Positions 37,206 to 49,283 are shown, counted from the stretch's first letter. The stretch is 64,000 bases of DNA from Opisthorchis felineus (GCA_004794785.1 SJOL01006408.1:1276617-1340616); one strand, 5' to 3'. Translations and numbers: made by a program. Notes: a model not told the origin generated them from the sequence alone.

Positions 37206-39450
37206 CTGTGGATGAGTGATCGTTGCTGGATAGGCAGGCAGGTGGATAAATAGTAAATGTACCGGAATATTCGTAGCTCAGGTGCCTTCATTGGTGATCG
37301 ATCTGTTCCCCGAGCTTGGTAAGTAGCTTGCAACCGTTTTATCATAATCAAGGTGATATCATCAGTACGCAGTTGGCTGCTCAGGTCCAGTGACTGGAAG
37401 CATAAAATAGAGTGCGAACTTTCCAACAGTTAATAAAGAGCTCCTCGCCTACAATGGGGACGCCAGCAAAATATGCGTCACTTTCCGGGGACGCTGTTGT
37501 ATGAACTGGATTACATGCTAATCAGTAGAGTTTCATGGGGATTTCTTACGGGCTACTTCCATAGAGCCAACCGGCTTTCGTTCGATGGCACACCTGTAGC
37601 CTTTGCAAAAGCAAGTGCAACTTGCAAGGTAGCAGGAAATTTGCAGAGAACGGGTCTCCGGCACCGCTAGCATGACCGTTTAACTTAGAAGATAACCTCA
37701 TTGTAATACACTGGAGCTGACTGATGTCCCCACCTTTGTTGGTTTGGAATCGGGATCTAGCCAACTCCCTTAGACGGAAAACCAATCGGCCATCAACCAG
37801 GTTATAGTACCTGACACCCGCTATCGCCTTGTCGTTTTGGTAAGAACGCCTCCGTCAAGAAAAGTCAATAGACAGAACGATGTAGCAGGTCACATGGTAG
37901 CGTTTCAACGGAGTGCAAAGGACAGCATTCCTTGCTTCCGCGGACACGTTTCCAGCGATGCTCAGGTGTTATGAAGCTCCACCGGATAGGCCTAAGGACC
38001 TAAGCAGATATGTACTACTCGATGCATAGATGGTCAGATGGTCTACCTGAATAAAGTATACGTATATAGCAGGCGCGACCTGAACGGCACCCACATGTTT
38101 CAAACATCTGAGACGAAACAAAGTTAGATGAAAAAAAAGAAAGTATGCGGGTGTTACAAGTGTGCAGATAAGTACATTGTGCGTCAAGACAGGCACTTCG
38201 AGATTATACCCTCCCAACCTATACACAGTTGACTGAATTAAGCCGGAATCACAGAATCGGATCGCAATGAGAGCTTTCAGTAAGTGCAGAATGGGAGCTG
38301 AACTGTGAAAGGTGAACGTAAAGAAGCTATGAACTTATGCGTTAATCACACTGCTAAGCAGCCACTCGTGGTCAAGCATGGTAGACTACAGCTGCTAAGT
38401 GGAAGGTTGTTGGTTTGTATCTTTCTGGAAATGCTCATTACTGATTGCCTTCAACAAGAAATAAACAGCTTGTGCACTTTTCAGCTTAGACCGACTTTAG
38501 CAACAGGAAGAAACGTAGGCTGGCATTTTATAATCTGTTCTCACCGTCAACAAAATATACAGTGCAAGTGTTTTAAGAGGCATTGGGGCACCCTAGGCGA
38601 ATAGTACAGGAGGCACTATGGTTAAAACCTACTTGGATAACTTCTCCGGGATTGTCCAGCACCAAACTTCAAATAGAACTAGGTTTTCAAACTGGTAAGT
38701 ACTTTTGACCCTAGGGCTGCACTATTTCCCACCAGAACAAGTGTTTTTGAAAAAAGAGCGTTGAAAATTCTGCTCAGATAGACTTGGGTGATCAAAAGAC
38801 GCCAATCTTTGTTGCTGGCAGCATTGCAATTCTTCCCTTCGAAATCTACTGACTCAAAACATCAGATCGGTGAGGCTCGGCTTTGGTGCCAATCTTGTCT
38901 GATAAAAATATATCATTAGAGATTGAAACCCTCCATTATAGTTAAAAACCAGGCGGGATGTGGTAACTTCGGGCAACATCTCAGGAGTTTGTTCATTTGA
39001 ACCATTTAGGTTGCGTATGGTAAATCGGTCAAAAATCATTTCGGAGTTTTCCGAGTCTTTTTAGAACCAAAGCAAACACAAATTGTTTTTTCGTAGGAAT
39101 ATAGAGTCAGTTTCAAGAAGGACATGTAGAGATCATTTTATAGCGGACAGCTATATGTGCGTTATCGTGGTCTTCTGTCACCAGTAACACCACAAAACTT
39201 TTTGAGGTTACGAATGACTCGGGTCAATGTCACTGGTAAACCGCCGTGAAATCTCCAACATGTTCTGATAAACGACATACTACTGACATGCTACTCACAA
39301 CATCCAGACGGGTAGCAGTTTTTTACTTGCGGAGAGTAAAGTGCTAAGGCATTTGGTCCGTGAGAACGCTGTGTGAACATTATCCTCACTGGTAAAGTAG
39401 GGTTCTAGCTTTCTTTCACAGACAGTTTTTTCGTTCTAAACTCACTATAG

Positions 39451-39821
39451 CGTCAGATATACAAGCCCATCATAACTTGCCAAAAAATCAATCTGATGCC
39501 GCTGTTTCTCTGGCCGTGAGATCAAACTCAGGTTTACCGGTGAACCTCTCACCCATCACAGAGGGCCTTGATCTGGCCACAAAACTGATTCGTGAAGATC
39601 GGGAGAATAAAGGCGCCTGTCAGACGCTGGCAAAGTCTACCATGCTTGCTGCCTTGCGCTGTCCAGTTGGGCTCGTTCGTATTCGTCAGGGTGAGGAGAG
39701 GGCACAACCAAAGGAAAACCCCGTTATGACAATGTTAAACGGAAACTGCACTGTTCACGACACTGTTCAATCATCTCCTTCAAGTCCAAGGAATAGTCAC
39801 GAACAACTTTCTGGACAAAGT
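39451..39821 (+). CDS. RASGRF: RasGRF exon: linker
   Basis: Phase 1 to 0. The G left by the previous exon joins CG to give Ala. Translation includes KNQSDAAVSLAVRSNSGLP, LDLATKLIREDRENKGACQ and MLAALRCPVGLVRIRQGEE, partly helical in character, then a Ser-rich end. Donor AGT|GTAAGT. Two acceptors six bases apart (TATAG at 39450 and GTCAG at 39456) both preserve the phase, so a two-residue length polymorphism is possible. Confidence 0.82.
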
Positions 39822-40559
39822 GTAAGTAACACAATGCCTTTGATTGATTAATCCAGAGAGTTGCATCTTGTCTGTTGAGGGTGAAGTCAGACCGATCTGG
39901 CTAGTAAGGATTTCTCGAGGAGCTTCATGATGTGTTAACAATTGTTTATCTTCTATATTTATTTACCTTCGTTTCCCAAAAATGTCACTTTTTGATCTTG
40001 GAACATGTCAAAACTGAAAGTAGGCATAAAAGTAACTCACTGTGGATTGTTCCATCTTCCATCCTGCTGGGATTCGACAGATGGGTATCCACAATTCTTA
40101 CTTTACGTGGTCAGCCAACCACCAGAGTAACATTTTTATTTGAATGTTGAATTTCGGGTGCTTCTGCTTCAGTTCCCGAGTCTTCGTTAACCTTATGTTC
40201 TACCTGAACCTAAATCAGACGTCATTCGATTGGGGTGCTCAATCAAAGCCTTTAACCAAGACGCCCGAACACAAGGCAGCGTTGGTTAGCTTGAAACTTC
40301 TCGAGTGGCTAAGAGTTTAGGGGACAAATTGTCACAGTTCTTCCAACCCACAACCTGGGAGTCCAGGAGACTGTGTTTGTCGAAACTCTGTCTATTGGTC
40401 AACCTGATAGGAGAGACTCTGTGGATGCAGCATAGGCATCCTCCAGTGCAGCCCAATGGGTTACTGAAGTATGCGAACCGTCGCACCACGATAAGGTCCA
40501 AACAATTCAGGAGGGCGCAGCATACGTACAGTTTGGTGTTCAGGTAAAAACTATGCTTG

Positions 40560-40740
40560 ATGGAACTTTTGTGACCATTATAGGTCAGGTATCTGGAGTT
40601 CGAATCCAGGTATGTTCAAGCATCAACCCAAATAGGGACGAAATTCGAGGAGATCGGAGACTTTCCAGTTTATTGTAGAGTAAGCAGAATAATTGCGCCA
40701 GGTTGGAACGGGGACTGTGCAAAAGAATGATGCGAATACA
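40560..40740 (+). mobile_element. tRNA-derived SINE, family 1 (decayed)
   Basis: B-box GGAGTTCGAATCCAGG, then a ribozyme remnant CATCAACCCAAATAGGGACG and GAAATTCGAG, then the family tail (GCAGAATAATTGCGCCAGG, AAAAGAATGATGCG) shared with 1527-1850 and 32440-32765. The CTGATGA core is reduced to CATCAAC. Confidence 0.55.
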
Positions 40741-41952
40741 CTTTCCTACGACTGCGTTTGTTCTTCCTCAGCTCCCATGTGACTTTGGGACGAATGTGGC
40801 ATTCAAATCGGCTAGTCCATCGTGTCCGACTAATGAACGCAATTCGGTTCTTGTTCTTCTCGTCTGTCACACTTCTCACAAGTGTCTACTCATGCATGCG
40901 TGTCTGTGTCCGTGCAGTATGTCGCGTGTTCGGGTTTTGTAAGGCGCGCACAGCGCATAGCACAAGCTGAACGCAATCAGGATTGTCGAACTGAACATTC
41001 CACTGGACGAATTCATGGGTCCGCAGCACGATCTGTTCGCAGAAATACATAATTCTGAATTGCAAAGCATGATTTATTGGCGGAACTAGAGGGAACATAG
41101 TCAAACTGAAGTGATGCGACGGATACAGCTTGGAACTCCTGAACTCCCGTCATTCAAACTACTAAAAATTGACAGCACAACAGGAGGACTTGAGTGAAGT
41201 GTGGAATAACCAATCGAAAACCGGTTTAATTCTCCACAACAACAAGCAGCTCAACAATTCGTAGAACACATATTCTGTCACCACGTCTTCAGTAGCCTGC
41301 ACATCCCCAATGGGATAATGTCCCATTTGTTATTACAAGAAATTTACGCCTATCAGGGGGGGGGGCGCATATTTCAGCTTCAAGAGGGAGGGGGACGCCG
41401 GAGACTATACGGCGCAATAACCGAACTTGGTAATTCAAAGTAAAACCAGGTTGTGTTCCACTCCAAAAAGATAGAAGGAGAACTTAATAAAGGTGGTCGG
41501 ACAGTGGGCCGGACTTTTTACAATTAACCTCTCCAAAGCTTTCTGCTTTTTTCCACAAACAACGAAGCATTCAGTGACCAGAAATTCCTCAAAATCTCTC
41601 ATTTTAGGTAAAAACAATTAATTCAGTAACTCAAAAAACGACAGGAAAGTGTGGAGACCAGTCAGGCCGTGATTCCAAAGGCGACAAGGTGAGATGAGTT
41701 CCTATACTTGATTATGCATACATATTACAAGCCATACACATCCTCCCATTGTCTGCATGGAAAGAGACAGAAATTCAACAAAGGTTAAAAAGAAGACAGA
41801 TGATAGGTAGGATCGTTCATTTCGCGAGTGAAGTTAGTTCATGCTGATAGGTCGACAAGCACTATACAACTTGTTAAGAATAATCAATAGCACGCATCCT
41901 TCGAAGCTCGCAAAGCGCCTCATACTTCCAGCAGAACACTAAGTATTCTTAA

Positions 41953-42210
41953 GCAATGTACTACTCATAAGGTTGCTGAAAATTCTTCGACAGCCCACGA
42001 CCGGTTTCGCCCTTTTTGGGGCGACCTTATGAGTAGTACATTGCGTAAAATTACATGCATCACGATATCTCGAATATCGTAGCAACTGGAACATGAGGCG
42101 GCCTGGTGCAGCACATTCAGCTGCATGGAAACATCACAAACGAGAGACTCAGCTGGGTTCCAGGTGAGTCTCTCGCAAAACCAAATTGATTTGCAAATGA
42201 GTGTATTTCT
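41953..42210 (-). repeat. Family 3 repeat with flanking inverted arms
   Basis: A perfect 21-bp inverted repeat (41953-41973 and 42024-42044; core ACTACTCATAAGG/CCTTATGAGTAGT) encloses about 50 bases holding the family 3 module on the minus strand: AAAAAGGGC, GAAACCGGTC, GTGGGCTGTCGAAG. The adjacent 42060-42210 is the family 3 tail on the plus strand (GATATCTCGAATATCG, CATGAGGCGGCCTGGTGC, GAGTCTCTCGCAAAACC). This looks like a rearranged or foldback copy. Confidence 0.6.
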
Positions 42211-42282
42211 TGAAAACTAAGTATTCTGTTCAGAAAGAGAAACATCGCAAGTTTTATGAAAGTTCCACCTGAGATACCATCA

Positions 42283-42405
42283 CTCCAGCAGCCGCACTAT
42301 GTGACCACATGAGCCGAATTTCATGACTGTAAGACCAGCGGTTCTATATCCTAAGTGCAATTCAACCACACCACTACCCATCCATTCGTGGCCGGACAAT
42401 ATAGA
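42283..42405 (+). mobile_element. Family 2 SINE head, cut by the Penelope-like element
   Basis: ATGTGACCACATGAGC, TATATCCTAAGTGC and CCATTCGTGGCCGGAC parallel the head of the family 2 copy at 2683. The similarity stops where the Penelope-like left arm begins (42409), which suggests that the larger element inserted into the SINE. Confidence 0.45.
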
Positions 42406-42453
42406 CTCCATCGTTTCAGAAGGGCTTGGTAAACAATCGGTAGTTTTTAATTG

Positions 42454-42492
42454 GGCTACGTTTCGCTTTTGACACAAAAGCTTCATCAGGCC
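42454..42492 (-). ncRNA. Hammerhead-like module in left arm of Penelope-like element
   Basis: On the minus strand: GGC, CTGATGA, a six-base-pair stem II (GCTTTT-loop-AAAAGC), GAAA, helix III as ACGT, A as the cleavage base, then GCC pairing with GGC. Minimal hammerheads with a one- or two-base-pair helix III are known from Penelope-like elements. Further upstream AATTGGG can extend pairing with CCCAATT. Confidence 0.65.
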
Positions 42493-42867
42493 AAGTGAGC
42501 AGGTCACCCAATTGGCCAGGTTATAAGGCAGACGGAGAACCAATCAGTTAGTCCTCTTCAGATTATCTCACTAGCTTAGTGTTGAGTGTCAATTAATGGC
42601 TTTTGTCGGTTAGTGTGGTTTCCAAAATCTTCAATTGATAGGTTGGAGGAGCTTCAAATTAGTTCTGATCGGCTCTTGTTCCTTAATCGTCCACTTCATG
42701 GTGATTCCATTGACGATTCACCGCGGGTGCCACTGGTAGATTTACCTTGGTCTCCGTGGGCTTGTGAGTTTTGCGAGAATTTAGTTGGGGGGAGGGGAGT
42801 TGGGTAAGGTTAAGTGGAATCCAGATGATGACTACTCCCCCTTCTGATAATCGCACACCAACGCGCG

Positions 42868-43205
42868 TTAGCTCGATTGATCCAAGACCGTTCTCCACAC
42901 GCTTGCAAGTTCCACGCCTTCTATTCTGTTAACACTGGGATGTTTGCCGATTTCTACTGCCTCGGCGATCAGTCTCTGTGATGTGGACCATAGTCCTCGC
43001 CTCAAAACCTCAACATTTTCTAAATCTATTTTATGTCCCGTGTCCAGTGCGTGTTGCGCAATTGCCGAGTCTTTCAGTAACGCTTGATATTCATCCGAGT
43101 TTCTACTGTGCTCTCCGATTCCGATGTGAAGTTCCCTGGCCTTCTGTCCTATATAAACCTTGGTGCAGTCGTTACACTTAGTTTTGTAGACACAGTCCCT
43201 GGTTC
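42868..43205 (-). pseudogene. GIY-YIG endonuclease domain of Penelope-like element
   Basis: A minus-strand frame ending in TAA at 42868-42870 reads CVYKTKCNDCTKVYIGQKAR, then HIGIGEHSR, and ends near LASVWRTVLDQSS. The VYIG motif, the following Arg, and the Cys pair upstream are GIY-YIG nuclease hallmarks in these elements; the domain nicks target DNA during insertion. It is out of frame with the preceding linker, and has no own start codon. Confidence 0.8.
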
Positions 43206-43208
43206 TGT

Positions 43209-43595
43209 TTACTGTTTGCCGCTCTGCACCAGTGCAGAGCGCAGAGTGTGTCCCCTCTGGAAAGCTAGTGTTATGATAGCCGTGTTTAGAATTACTCGAA
43301 TGACCTCCGATGTCCCTGGTTTATATGGAACAACAGCGGTTCCGATCCATTCCCTGTTGGGTTTTGCTACCGGTATCAACACCCTTCGCAATTGACGCCT
43401 AATCAAGCTAGCTGGATATCCACTACCCCGAAGTTTGTTCTTTACTTCAATTTGGGCCGCTGTCCGATCAGCTTCTTCTGTGCACAGGGCCCTTGCACGC
43501 CTAAACATTGATGAGGCAATACTGGCGAATACCGACTTCGGATGGGCCGACGAGTAGCTCAAAACTGTTCCAGTATCGGTTGGCTTCTCGTACAC
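43209..43595 (-). pseudogene. Penelope-like element: region between RT and nuclease
   Basis: An open frame of 128 codons, including VYEKPTDTGTVLSYSSAHPK near its start, which is the typical post-catalytic (thumb) part of Penelope-like reverse transcriptase. It is separated from the RT fragment by stops and from the nuclease by a frameshift at about 43205. Confidence 0.75.
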
Positions 43596-43744
43596 TGTGG
43601 TCTTTAGTTTTCCCCGACCTTATGTGTCATGCAGTCTAAAAAGGTCAGTGTACCCGAGGTTGACTCTATCTCCATACTAAATTTGATGTGTAGACAGATA
43701 GTTGTAAAACTCACTAACCTTGTCTCGTTTCACCACGACGAAAG

Positions 43745-44261
43745 TGTCATCTATACAACGCCAGAATATCTTAGGTGGACATGGTAATCAGGCTAAAGCT
43801 TCCTGTTCAAATTCTTCCACAAATATATTTGCCAAAACCGGGGATGTTTGAGATCCCATTGCTAGACCTTGTTCTTGAGTGTAAACCACTGAGTCAAAAA
43901 CGAAATGGGCGGGATTCAGACATGCTTTTATACCTTCCACTATTTCATCTACCGTGAGCTGTGTCCGTTCTGAAAGGGTGGTGTTCGCTAGTAGCAGTCG
44001 CTTGGCTATTTCTGAAGAGTCCCCTTTTGGCACATTTGTATATAACGAATTGATATCGAAACTCACAAGGATGTCACCTGGTTCAACGGTGACACCCGCA
44101 ACTTTGTTGGCAAAGTCATATGAATTCTTAATGTAAGTACTAGATTTCACGGTTAGAATGCTTGCCAAGAATCTGGCTAGCTCATGCGGTGGGGAACCTA
44201 TTCCGTCTAGTACCGGTTTCATTGGAACATCTGGTTTATGGATTTTTGGCAGCTCCTCCAA
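43745..44261 (-). pseudogene. Penelope-like reverse transcriptase, truncated and broken
   Basis: The minus-strand frame from 44261 to 43788 reads LPKIHKPDVPMKPVLDGIGS (fingers), SFDINSLYTNVP (motif A with catalytic Asp), and GLAMGSQTSPVLANIF (motif B). Past a stop, the motif C equivalent CIDDTF is readable near 43746-43751. The order and wording match Penelope-like RTs. The N-terminal part before LPKIHKP is absent because the right inverted arm begins there, and LEEL at the arm edge is shared with the left arm. Confidence 0.85.
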
Positions 44262-44386
44262 CCTATCAATTCAAGATTTTGGAAACCACACCAACCGACA
44301 AAAGCCATTAATTGACACTCAACACTAAGCTAGTGAGATAATCTGAAGAGGACTAACTGATTGGTTCTCCGTCTGCCTTATAACCT

Positions 44387-44425
44387 GGCCTGATGAAGCT
44401 TTTACGTCAAAAGCGAAACGTTGCC
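44387..44425 (+). ncRNA. Hammerhead-like module in right arm of Penelope-like element
   Basis: GGC (44387-44389), CTGATGA (44390-44396), stem II GCTTTT (44398-44403) with AAAAGC (44409-44414), GAAAC, helix III ACGT (44418-44421), U as cleavage base, then GCC (44423-44425). It mirrors the left-arm module with opposite orientation and differs in the stem II loop and in GUU versus GUA at the predicted cleavage site. Confidence 0.65.
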
Positions 44426-46022
44426 CAATTAAAAACTACCGATTGTTTACCAAGCCCTTCTGAAACGATGACTTCTCAATCGGTCACAAACTTTTTCCAT
44501 TTGATTGAATACAGACTCCAGTTCGCAGGTTAGATCCTTGGAGTTTCGTGACACTTCCCGACAAGGATGAGACACCGGTACACAGCTCCTCAGATTTCCA
44601 ACACAGACTATCTTCGGTTTCAAGATGAAACCTCGAGTTAAGTTCCAAAATATCGTCACAATACCATCACACTTTCGAATGTCCCTGTTTACTCTGGGCA
44701 GAAGTGTGTGCGTGTGGAACTTATTAGGTAATCAACCGACACAACGGCGAAAGAGTACACTCTTGCTCAATTCAAGTTCAGAAGCCGAAGAGTTTGGAAT
44801 AAATATGAATGTAATTTACAGGGAAATTAAAGGTCATTCCAAGTACCTCTCAGTACACAGTACAAAAAAAGGAACGCAAAGATGCACAGTAACATCCTGA
44901 CCTTCAAAAGGTGGGTGTTTTTATCAGAATACCTCATCTCAATAATCGGCCGTTTTTGTGGACGAACGGAAAATTACCAAAGTGTTGGCTTGGAGTTTGA
45001 CAGGAAGCTGATGGCAAAACTATGGCCGGGTCCATCCCAAGGGGCCCAGTTGCACAGGGTTCTTTCTCATTTCGACCTTTTTACACATGAAATAACCCCA
45101 AAGTGAAATCTAATCCACTGTAATCTCCACGTATTGATTTCAGCAGCTGGAAGATACATATCGCCACGTGTTAGAAAATCGCTTACTCTACTCCGCCTGA
45201 AGGGGTGAAACACAGGAAACAAAAGAGCAAACGGAGAGCCGACAGTTACATATAGTCACGTGGTTAGAACTATGAAAGCTAGATGTTTTGATTAAGAAAT
45301 TCCTGCGCACACATTACTGGCTGATGAATAATGATGAATAGGGCTTCACAGAATGAAGGTAGTTTTTGGGCCTTGCTACACAACAACAGGCGAAAAGAGT
45401 CCTTCGGATCTACTCAGTGGCACGTGACTGAGTTTCAGTCACGACTAAACCTAATGCACTCCCTAAACGGGTCCTCCGAAGAGAAGCCTAAATCCCTTTT
45501 TCCGTTGTGTTCACTCTTCGGAGGAGACTGAATTACGGGATCATGCTTTCGCAGTCATGCACTTAACAGAAGCCACGTAAACCGTCCTGGAGACTGTTTA
45601 CGGTGTTTATAACCAAGTCGTGCTTCCCCCAACCCTTCTAATCATGTTATCCTGCTGCCTTTAGCTCCTCGACACCTGAATTGAAGCACCATTTACTGAA
45701 GTTTGCCCAGTCTGTGCGAAAACCTTTGAACTGCTTGTGAATCTTCCTGTTTCGGTTGAACTCATGCACCTTTTCCGTGATCAATCACCGAGTGTCAGTG
45801 TATTGCTTCGTGGATGAGGACCTTGTACTAGTGTGATTGTGCAAATAACAGTTGAGAAACGAAAAGTACTGGCGATAATCCTTGTGATTTTCCAGTAGTT
45901 TTGAAAATGGCGACGGCGTATTAGCTTTAACAGTGCGAGCAACAAGTCTGTGGACGCTCGTTTTTGCAAGAAAGTGGTCAAAAGGCAAAAGATTTATCCA
46001 TTTCGTGCTCTTTCTTCAAGTG

Positions 46023-46046
46023 CAAACAAACAAACAAACAAGCAAA
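46023..46046 (+). repeat. (CAAA)n microsatellite
   Basis: Five or so CAAA units, the last one changed to GCAA. Directly upstream of family 3 fragments. Confidence 0.8.
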
Positions 46047-46084
46047 ATCCATGCTGGGCATTTTCTGGAAGTGTTACACTAATT

Positions 46085-46520
46085 TCAAGGTTGCCGATAT
46101 CTCTTTGACAGCTTGCTACCAGTTTCGTCCTTCTTGAGATTCGTCGGGTAAGATTTTAAACTCATCCGGGATTCAGTTGAGTCTTTCTCTAGCACCAGTG
46201 TGATTTGAAAATGAATCTATTTCACCAATTGCGAAAAAAATTGTTGTTCGAGTAGAATAAATGGTCAACAGCAAGCCGGGGACTGCGCCTATTTGAGGAT
46301 TCTTAAGAATGGATAAACCGGTAATGGATTATCGAGACGTTTCCAGTGTTGAGTAGTGTGTTCGGTGAAGAAAATTTGGACCTATGTCTTAAATATTGTA
46401 CGAAGCGGAACATCAGGCAGCCACTGTGGAGGATATTCATTTGGAGAATAGCACAAACAAGATATTCAGATGGTTTTCATTTGAGTCTCCCGTTAACACC
46501 ATTTTGGTGTGCGAGTACGT
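46085..46520. repeat. Two decayed family 3 repeats
   Basis: 46085-46225 reads on the minus strand as a decayed module (AAGAAGGACGAAACTGG) beside a plus-strand-like tail (GGGATTCAGTTGAGTC, TTTGAAAATGAATCTATTTC). 46265-46520 reads on the plus strand: CTGCGCCTATTTGAGGATTC, GATAAACCGGTAATGG, then the AACATCAGGCAGCC / GAGTCTCCCGTTAAC tail. Confidence 0.5.
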
Positions 46521-49283
46521 GTATTTCCACGCATACCAGGCATTACTCGGTTGACCAGAAACTCGTTCCACTCAGCACAAAAGTGGGCGCACATAGAAGC
46601 ATAAAAACAAAGCACACGCGCCAACACACCTGCAAACCCTGCTAAAGGCGACATGTGGTCTAACCAAGCTCCGAACTGTCGCAAGGTCAAAAAAGAGGAT
46701 CTCTACGGGCGATAAAGGTATCTTCAATTAACATCAACAACGGCGGGGTGTTGCATAATATAGAAAGCTCAGGTGTGCTTCTTGGTTATTGGTCTGTCCG
46801 CCTGCAATCCAACTGTCAAGCTCATTGAACAGACCAACAACCAACCTGTGGGATGTAGTTACGTACGATGACCTTGATTTCATCATCCAGGTGGGGCTAG
46901 TGACAAGTCTCAAGAGTGCGCTTTTCAGACGTTGAATCCATTATCCAACGTAGCCTATGATGGGTGATGATGACGGCGATGATGATTTGTATACTACTAA
47001 GTACGATTGTTGTCATTTGTCATGGTCGCTACGTTTATCGGAATGCCGACTGAAGGTGTCATGCTTCTATCATCATGAAACCTATTATCGTAATATTGTA
47101 ATACTGAACTAGATATATGAAGAGCGTATTCTAAACGTGTGTAAACGGACAGGGATGGTTTTGGGCCGCGTTATCCAACTTGACTCATTTCCAGTTTGCG
47201 CAGCCATACACTAGTAGTCCGTTTTGGTTGCAGAGTAAGACTCGAACAGACCACAAAGTTTGCACTGCGTCACAGTAGAATGGAGACTAGTCAACCTTAT
47301 TCGACCGGGTTTGTGGCGCTTGCACAACGCCTTGTCAGCGAAAATGCCTTGCTCTAATGCCCAGGTTGTAAAAGACTCAGCAAGACTTGGGTTGCAGGAA
47401 GTGGTGTACGGACTTGAACGCTGCGTTCTGAGCATCATGCGCCATGCATGCTCTTAGTACAATCAGCATGCTCCGTACCTCTCAACTTTGGGGTCGCAGG
47501 TCCTAATGAATGACGGTCAGTTGTATCAATCCACCAATCCCATCACTCCCATTGGGCATAGTTGGGTGTGTGTGCAGCAACCTCCAAAGAGAGAAAACAC
47601 GGAAACTAAGTTTTCAGGATTCAACTGGGTGGTGGTCACTGCTTGAGGTGGGTCCACACTAAATCCTGCCTGACGGCGACGTTGTTCTTTACTCTGCAGG
47701 AAAGTGACCTTTTCCATGGAGGGAGGCTCGTCACATTATACAGCACTGTATGGTCAAATGCCTCCTGGCTTTACTGTACACGTGACCTATGCGGGTGGAG
47801 GCGGGAGGCTGAAAGGTTTTTGAACCGGTGCTTTGGTGTAGCATGTAGCTCTGGCCGAATCCGAAAGTTCTTCAGGCTGGCGAGCAAACACCAGATTGTA
47901 GGTTACGTGACAATTACTCTACCAAAGACGCTGCCTGGCCATTGTGCTAAAAACATCACCGAAGAAACGCCCCAGTGGGCCTCCGCTCTGTCCACCCGGA
48001 TGTATACTTGTTCCTTGGATTATCAGTGTGTGTCGAAGCATCAGTGACTTTGTGACCGGTAATTCTGGACCAATGATTAGTGGCGCATTGATGAGTCAAG
48101 ACCCGGCATCGATGGAAGTCATTCTCAATCCAATGATATCCAAGGTCTGCAATTATGCGATGGAGGTAAGACTCCCCGGGATCTTGCGGCAACCGAAACC
48201 AGTTTTAGCAATCTCCTAAGCGTCGGCCAAGTTTCTGATGCAATTATTTGTCATCACTCAGCTGGTTTGTATATCTTTCGAAAGCCCAACAACCGCAGCT
48301 CAACACCCCTGTTTGGCTGAAGTTCACAACGCTACTTCTCGCGCGACAACCTATGGACCATAGAAAACTGTAGAGAATTAATTCTACAGCTAGAGTAATG
48401 TTTGCAGTGATTCCCAAAATCCCTTTCTAGGAAAATAAAAAAAACTGATGCACATCTTTGGGAATCTAATCACGCTGCAATCGTGGCGATGCGCTCTTCA
48501 TTGCACTCTACCTGTGGCACAAATTTTCTCGCAGATGGCCCTACACCTGAGTTATACCGCATTTGCGACATTTCTGTTACTTCCGCTGTTTGAATAGTTT
48601 ATTTGAAAAATGCCTTCATTGTATTTGTATGCACTTCAGTTTAAATAACAATCTTTTTGTTTCTCAGACTGACTGGGTCGTCATAAAATATCGGTCAGTC
48701 GTACAGCTATTTCGCACACAGTTACCCCGTCAGTTCTTTTTCACTGTTTCGAATGTTGCGTTTCTAGTAAATTCCTGTTGTGCCAAAACAAGCTTTCCAT
48801 TTCTGTGAAACGAAGTTCAATCCAAATAGTTGGGCATACGTCCACGGCGCGTTGTGCCCGTTACGCTAACCAGATAGCCAAAGATTGGGGCAAGGCGCGC
48901 TCCCATTGGTGAAAAGATTGACCAATCGGAGTCAAACACTTTAGCTCTGCGGTTTTCGTGTTGCCATGGCATCTAGTGCGGTCTTGTGGCGAATCCGGTA
49001 ACACTTTGGGTAAACAAAGTTGCAGTATTATCACGTTGAGTTATTGACCTTGAGGGATGATACATTGAACCAAAAACTAAATTAGAAATTGCATACGTTC
49101 ACTTCAGTTCTGCACCTTAGGTATTACACCAAGCATCATTCAGTATTTCAAAGGGTTAGACGACAAAGCGGAGGTCAAACATAGGTCATGACAGTTCAGT
49201 TTCATTTTGCAAGAAAATAGAGGGTAATATCAGACTTTTGCTTCCTGCGTCCATCTATGACACTGATACTACATACACTCCAG

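Larger units (their letters stand above)
36388..39450. other. Intron
   Basis: Holds a divergent repeat at 36480-36625 resembling 24355-24475, and a degenerate tetranucleotide tract at about 37104-37205. No exon seen. Confidence 0.75.
42409..44470 (-). mobile_element. Penelope-like retroelement with inverted terminal arms
   Basis: The outer segments 42409-42653 (245 bp) and 44251-44470 (220 bp) are inverted copies of each other, differing by point changes and about 25 bases present only in the left arm. Between them, on the minus strand, are a reverse transcriptase core and a GIY-YIG nuclease domain; that combination defines Penelope-like elements, which also often carry terminal repeats in direct or inverted order. 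The coding region is broken by stops and frameshifts and lacks the reverse transcriptase N-terminus, so it is dead for protein. It lies antisense to the host gene. Confidence 0.85.
39822..49283. other. Longest intron (9.5 kb) with Penelope-like element
   Basis: Contains a family 1 SINE (40560-40740), a G run (41357-41366), a family 3 repeat with a 21-bp perfect inverted repeat (41953-42210), a family 2 SINE head (42283-42405) interrupted by a Penelope-like element (42409-44470), a CAAA tract (46023-46046) and family 3 pieces (46085-46225, 46265-46520). Both flanking exons are phase 0, so a further phase-0 exon could be hidden here. Confidence 0.8.

Noticed and set aside
42586..43395. Plus-strand open frames over the Penelope-like element
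   Set aside because: They are shadows; the minus strand carries reverse transcriptase and GIY-YIG motifs.
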